A stretch of DNA of 64,000 nucleotides, taken from positions 1 through 64,000 of the forward strand of contig CALXGN010000009.1 in the NCBI GenBank assembly GCA_944387865.1. Direction: 5' to 3'. Below the pieces are notes generated by a model. That model saw only the letters and a program-made list of their open reading frames with translations. It was not told the origin of the DNA and did no database searches. Source of the stretch: Scatomorpha stercorigallinarum. GTDB lineage: Bacteria; Bacillota; Clostridia; Oscillospirales; Oscillospiraceae. The position numbers and the translations under genes are program-made. How positions within the stretch are numbered: position 1 is the stretch's first letter; every line of letters begins with the position of its first letter. Below, in pieces: positions 61,090 to 64,000 of the stretch.

Positions 61090-62196
61090 TTACATAACAT
61101 GCTGGCGGCCGGCGATGAACACGGCTTTTATGTTCAGGTCCTGGTCGAGGACGGCGATGTCGGCGCGCTTGCCGGCGGCGAGGGAGCCGCAGTCGTCCAG
61201 CTTCGCCGCGCGGGCGGGGACGATGGTGGCGGCCTCGATGGCCGTCTCCAGCGGGACGCCGAAGGAGACGGCGCGGCGCACGGCCTCGCCGACGTTGATG
61301 CAGCTGCCGGCGATGGTGCCATCCAGCAGGCGGGCCACGCCGCCGGAGAGGCGGATGGGCAGGCCGCCCAGCTCGTATTCGCCGTCCGGCATCCCCGCGC
61401 AGCGCAGGGAGTCCGAGATCAGCGACAGGCGGCCGGCGAAGATGGCGAAGGCCATGCGCACAGCGGAGGGGTGGACGTGCAGGCCGTCGCAGATGATCTC
61501 CGTGCTGGCGCCGGCGTCGAAGGCCGCGCCGATGACGCCCGGCTTGCGGTGATGGATGGGCGGCATGGCGTTGAAGAGGTGCGTGGCGTGGCTGGCACCC
61601 AGGGCGTAGGCGTGGGCGGCGGTGTCGTAATCGGCCTCCGTGTGGCCGACGGACACGGTGCAGAGGCGCGCTACGCGGGGGATGAACGCCTCAGCGCCCT
61701 CCACCTCGGGGGCCACGGTCACCATGCGCACCGCGCCGCCGGAAGCGGCGTCCAGCCGCTCGAGCATATAGGCGTCCGGCGCGTGGAGGTTGTCCGGGTT
61801 CTGCGCGCCGCGCTTGTTGTAGGAGAGGAAGGGCCCTTCAAGATGCACGCCCGCGCAGCGGGCCGCGCCGGTGTCCCCCGCGTCGCGCACGGCGTGCATG
61901 GCGCGCGTGAGCTCCGGCTCCTTGAGCGTCATGGTGGTGGCGAGGAAGCTGGTGACGCCGCTGCGCGCGTAGTAGTCCGCCAGCACGGGCATGGCGGCGG
62001 CGTCGCCGTCCGAAAAGTCGCGGTTCATGGCCCCGTGGGTGTGGATATCAACAAAGCCGGGGACGACATAGCAGCCGGAGGCGTCATATCCGCCTTCGCC
62101 GAGGCTGCCCGCGGCCTCAATGAGCTCGCCGAAGCCGAGGTCACAGTCCGTGAAGCCCTGGCCGGCGAGGTAGACCCTGCCGTTTTTTATGACCAT
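61090..62196 (-). CDS. nagA: N-acetylglucosamine-6-phosphate deacetylase
   Basis: Deacetylates GlcNAc-6-phosphate to glucosamine-6-phosphate for entry into glycolysis or cell-wall recycling. The 368-residue amidohydrolase-fold protein has DIHTHG (51-56), metal ligand Glu120 in HLEGPF, GHTEADY (His185), HATHLFNAM (His206) and the catalytic Asp262 in ISDS. Length is normal. Genes for NagB or a GlcNAc transporter are not nearby. GAGGAGC precedes the ATG at 62196. It is divergent from the CofE-like gene. Confidence 0.95.
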   Translation of the reverse strand: MVIKNGRVYLAGQGFTDCDLGFGELIEAAGSLGEGGYDASGCYVVPGFVDIHTHGAMNRDFSDGDAAAMPVLADYYARSGVTSFLATTMTLKEPELTRAMHAVRDAGDTGAARCAGVHLEGPFLSYNKRGAQNPDNLHAPDAYMLERLDAASGGAVRMVTVAPEVEGAEAFIPRVARLCTVSVGHTEADYDTAAHAYALGASHATHLFNAMPPIHHRKPGVIGAAFDAGASTEIICDGLHVHPSAVRMAFAIFAGRLSLISDSLRCAGMPDGEYELGGLPIRLSGGVARLLDGTIAGSCINVGEAVRRAVSFGVPLETAIEAATIVPARAAKLDDCGSLAAGKRADIAVLDQDLNIKAVFIAGRQHVM

Positions 62197-62231
62197 CTTA
62201 CATCGCTCCTCTATAATTTAATAATGTAGTG

Positions 62232-62260
62232 TTGACTTTCTGCGCTGATAAGGCTATTAT
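62232..62260 (+). promoter_or_regulatory. Promoter of the CofE-like gene
   Basis: TTGACT (62232-62237), 17 bases, TATTAT (62255-62260), 37 bases before the start codon. Confidence 0.8.
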
Positions 62261-62296
62261 TTTCTCGGCAGTTTAGTTTCTATGGAGGTTTTTTAC

Positions 62297-63478
62297 ATGA
62301 GCGGTGTCATTTCCCGGGGTGTCCGTGCCCCTATAATACGCGAAGGCGACGACATAGTCAAGCTGGTGGCGGACTGTGTGGAGCGCGCCATGGCCGAGGA
62401 CGGCTTTGAGCTGCACGACCGCGACATCGTCGCCGTGACGGAGAGCGTCGTGGCCCGGGCGGACGGCAACTACGCCTCGGTGGACGACATCGCGGCGGAC
62501 GTGCGCGCCAAGCTCGGCGGCGGCACGGTGGGCGTCGTGTTCCCCATCCTCTCCCGCAACCGCTTCGCAATCTGCCTGCGCGGCATCGCCCGCGGGTCGA
62601 AAAAGGTCGTGCTCATGCTCTCCTATCCCTCCGACGAGGTGGGCAACCACCTGTTCGACATGGACGCGCTGGACGAGAGCGGCATCGACCCCTACCGCGA
62701 CGTGCTCACGCTCGAGCAGTACCGCCAGGCGTTCGGCGTGCGGGTGCACCCCTTCACGGGCGTTGACTATGTCGATTACTACAGGAACATCATCGAAGAA
62801 GAGGGGGCGGAGGCCCAGATCCTCTTCTCCAATCGGCCGGAGGCCATCGTCGGCCACGCCGCCAGCGTGCTCTGCTGCGACATACACACGCGCGAGCGCA
62901 CCCGCCGGCACATCCTCGCCGCCGGGGCGGAAAAGGCCCTGACGCTGGCGGAGATCCTCAACGCGCCGGTGAACGGCAGCGGCTATTGCCCGGAATTCGG
63001 CCTGCTCGGCTCCAACAAGGCCACCGAGGACCGCGTAAAGCTCTTCCCCAAGAACGCCCAGCAGGTGGCGGACGGCATCCGCGACGAGCTGAGGGCGCGC
63101 ACCGGCGCCGCGGTGGAGGCCATGGTCTACGGCGACGGCGCCTTCAAGGACCCGATGGGCAAGATCTGGGAGCTGGCCGACCCCGTCGTCAGCCCCGGCT
63201 TCACCGCCGGCCTTGTGGGCCTGCCCAACGAGCTGAAGCTGAAGTACCTGGCCGACAACGAGTTCGCCGGCCTCTCCGGCGAGCAGCTCACCAGCGCCAT
63301 CCGCGAGAGCATCCGCCGGAAGGACGCCGACCTCAAGGGCCGCATGGCCAGCGAGGGCACCACGCCCCGCCGCCTGACGGACCTGGTGGGCTCCCTCTGC
63401 GACCTCACCAGCGGCAGCGGCGACAAGGGCACGCCCATCATCGTGGTGCAGAACTATTTCAAGAACTACTCCGAATAA
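62297..63478 (+). CDS. F420-0:gamma-glutamyl ligase (CofE)-like protein
   Basis: A 393-residue homologue of CofE, the GTP-dependent ligase that adds glutamate to coenzyme F420-0. Family features include REGDDIVKLVADCVE, DRDIVAVTESVVARADG (about 43-59), SNKATEDRVKLFP and the C-terminal half GKIWELADPVVSPGFTAGL. Authentic CofE is about 250 residues; this longer form is common in Clostridia that do not make F420, so another amide-ligase role is likely. GGAGG eight bases before ATG 62297 outweighs the upstream in-frame ATG at 62282. It is monocistronic with its own promoter and terminator. Confidence 0.8.
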   Translation: MSGVISRGVRAPIIREGDDIVKLVADCVERAMAEDGFELHDRDIVAVTESVVARADGNYASVDDIAADVRAKLGGGTVGVVFPILSRNRFAICLRGIARGSKKVVLMLSYPSDEVGNHLFDMDALDESGIDPYRDVLTLEQYRQAFGVRVHPFTGVDYVDYYRNIIEEEGAEAQILFSNRPEAIVGHAASVLCCDIHTRERTRRHILAAGAEKALTLAEILNAPVNGSGYCPEFGLLGSNKATEDRVKLFPKNAQQVADGIRDELRARTGAAVEAMVYGDGAFKDPMGKIWELADPVVSPGFTAGLVGLPNELKLKYLADNEFAGLSGEQLTSAIRESIRRKDADLKGRMASEGTTPRRLTDLVGSLCDLTSGSGDKGTPIIVVQNYFKNYSE

Positions 63479-63489
63479 ACGCGGAGAGC

Positions 63490-63521
63490 AAAGCGGAGGG
63501 CCGCCGGCCCTCCGCTTTTTT
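63490..63521. terminator. Terminator between the CofE-like and HAD genes
   Basis: AAAGCGGAGGGCC (63490-63502) pairs with GGCCCTCCGCTTT (63506-63518) around GCC, followed by TTT. It serves both converging genes. Confidence 0.93.
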
Positions 63522-63533
63522 GCGTCTGTAAGT

Positions 63534-64000
63534 TTACATAATATCAAACTCCGCGGCCAGGGCGGCAACGTCGGGGTAGACGTAGCCGGGCTTCACGTCG
63601 CTTTCTGCGAGCATCTCCGGCGTGGTCTCGCCGCTCATCACCAGCACGGACTGCGCGCCGGCGTTGACGGCCACGGCGATGTCCGTGTAAAGCCGGTCGC
63701 CCACACAGCAGATGCGCCCGTTGGGGACGGCGGCCATTTCTGATATTATGTCAACCATACTGCGGTTCGGCTTGCCGATATAGAAGGGCCTGACGCCGCT
63801 GGCGGCGGTGAGCAGGGCGCAGATGCTGCCGCAGTCGGGCAGCACCTCCCCGGCCGGCATCGGGCACACCCAGTCCGGGTTGGCGGCGATGAAGGCCGCG
63901 CCGCGGCGCAGGAAATGCACCGCGCGGTCGAGCTTTTCATAGGTGAGCGTGGTGTCGAAGCCGGCGCAGACCACCGTGGCGTCGTCCGCGCGCGTTAGCT
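63534..64000 (-). CDS. HAD-IIA family phosphatase (5' end outside window)
   Basis: The C-terminal 155 or so residues of a NagD/PNPase-like HAD hydrolase, which dephosphorylates small phosphorylated metabolites. Visible are GFDTTLTYEKL, the cap-domain segment AAFIAANPDWVCP, the motif III region IGKPNRSMVD and the metal-binding motif IV GDRLYTDIAVAVNAG. The frame is open to the last base, so the N-terminal DxDGT(L) motif lies beyond the window. Nothing is abnormal in the visible part. Confidence 0.9.
   Translation of the reverse strand, partial: LTRADDATVVCAGFDTTLTYEKLDRAVHFLRRGAAFIAANPDWVCPMPAGEVLPDCGSICALLTAASGVRPFYIGKPNRSMVDIISEMAAVPNGRICCVGDRLYTDIAVAVNAGAQSVLVMSGETTPEMLAESDVKPGYVYPDVAALAAEFDIM

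Overview
The window is GC-rich (mid-to-high 60s % by eye) chromosomal DNA of an anaerobic Clostridia-type Firmicute, most likely a gut Oscillospirales-like butyrate producer. This rests on a ylxM-ffh-rpsP-khpA-rimM-trmD ribosome/SRP operon, consensus sigma-A promoters, pyruvate phosphate dikinase, a butyryl-CoA:acetate-type CoA-transferase, a 2-oxoacid:ferredoxin oxidoreductase and an Re-citrate-synthase-like gene. No rRNA, CRISPR array, phage or insertion sequence was seen. Two tRNA genes are present (Gly-CCC, Trp-CCA).

Layout. 1-8.7 kb (minus): ppdK (3' end cut by the window edge), then a long operon from a consensus promoter at 8.64 kb: ylxM, ffh, rpsP, khpA, rimM, a trmD fused to a GNAT domain, a small DUF6440-like gene, type II pantothenate kinase and ksgA. 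8.7-20 kb (plus): a 7.1-kb cyclic beta-1,2-glucan synthase-like gene, the yfmF/yfmH M16 pair, lgt and a coiled-coil orphan. 20-31 kb: nrdR, CoA-transferase, CBS-domain protein, CMD protein plus flavodoxin, LysR regulator, alaS-HIT, and a zinc-ribbon membrane protein with a condensation-fold acyltransferase. Two inverted copies of a three-module structured intergenic repeat flank the 23.4-28.8 kb block. 31-36.3 kb (plus): Re-citrate synthase, aconitase, an RHH mini-regulator and isocitrate dehydrogenase, i.e. citrate to 2-oxoglutarate, then tRNA-Gly. 36.5-43.1 kb (minus): an XRE regulator and a maltodextrin-type operon (LacI regulator, GH13 enzyme, lipoprotein, two permeases, no ATPase). 43.4-48.1 kb: an anchored orphan, a DUF362 protein, a large solute-binding lipoprotein and tRNA-Trp.

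48.1-61 kb is the most distinctive part. A minus-strand cluster begins at a TTGACA/TACAAT promoter overlooking two palindromes and opposite an IclR regulator. It encodes a YkvI-like transporter, a LarA-type nickel racemase/epimerase homologue with all expected active-site residues, an IlvD/Edd dehydratase, a four-subunit 2-oxoacid:ferredoxin oxidoreductase and an acyl-CoA transferase. Read in order this is a complete hypothetical route: uptake of a 2-hydroxy or sugar acid, C2 inversion, dehydration to a 2-oxoacid, ferredoxin-linked oxidation to acyl-CoA, then CoA exchange. A second CoA-transferase across the IclR gene is frameshifted by one extra copy of a 5-bp tandem repeat. An apparent orphan type I antitoxin RNA lies at 48.1-48.3 kb. 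The right end carries nagA, a CofE-like ligase and a 5'-truncated HAD-IIA phosphatase.
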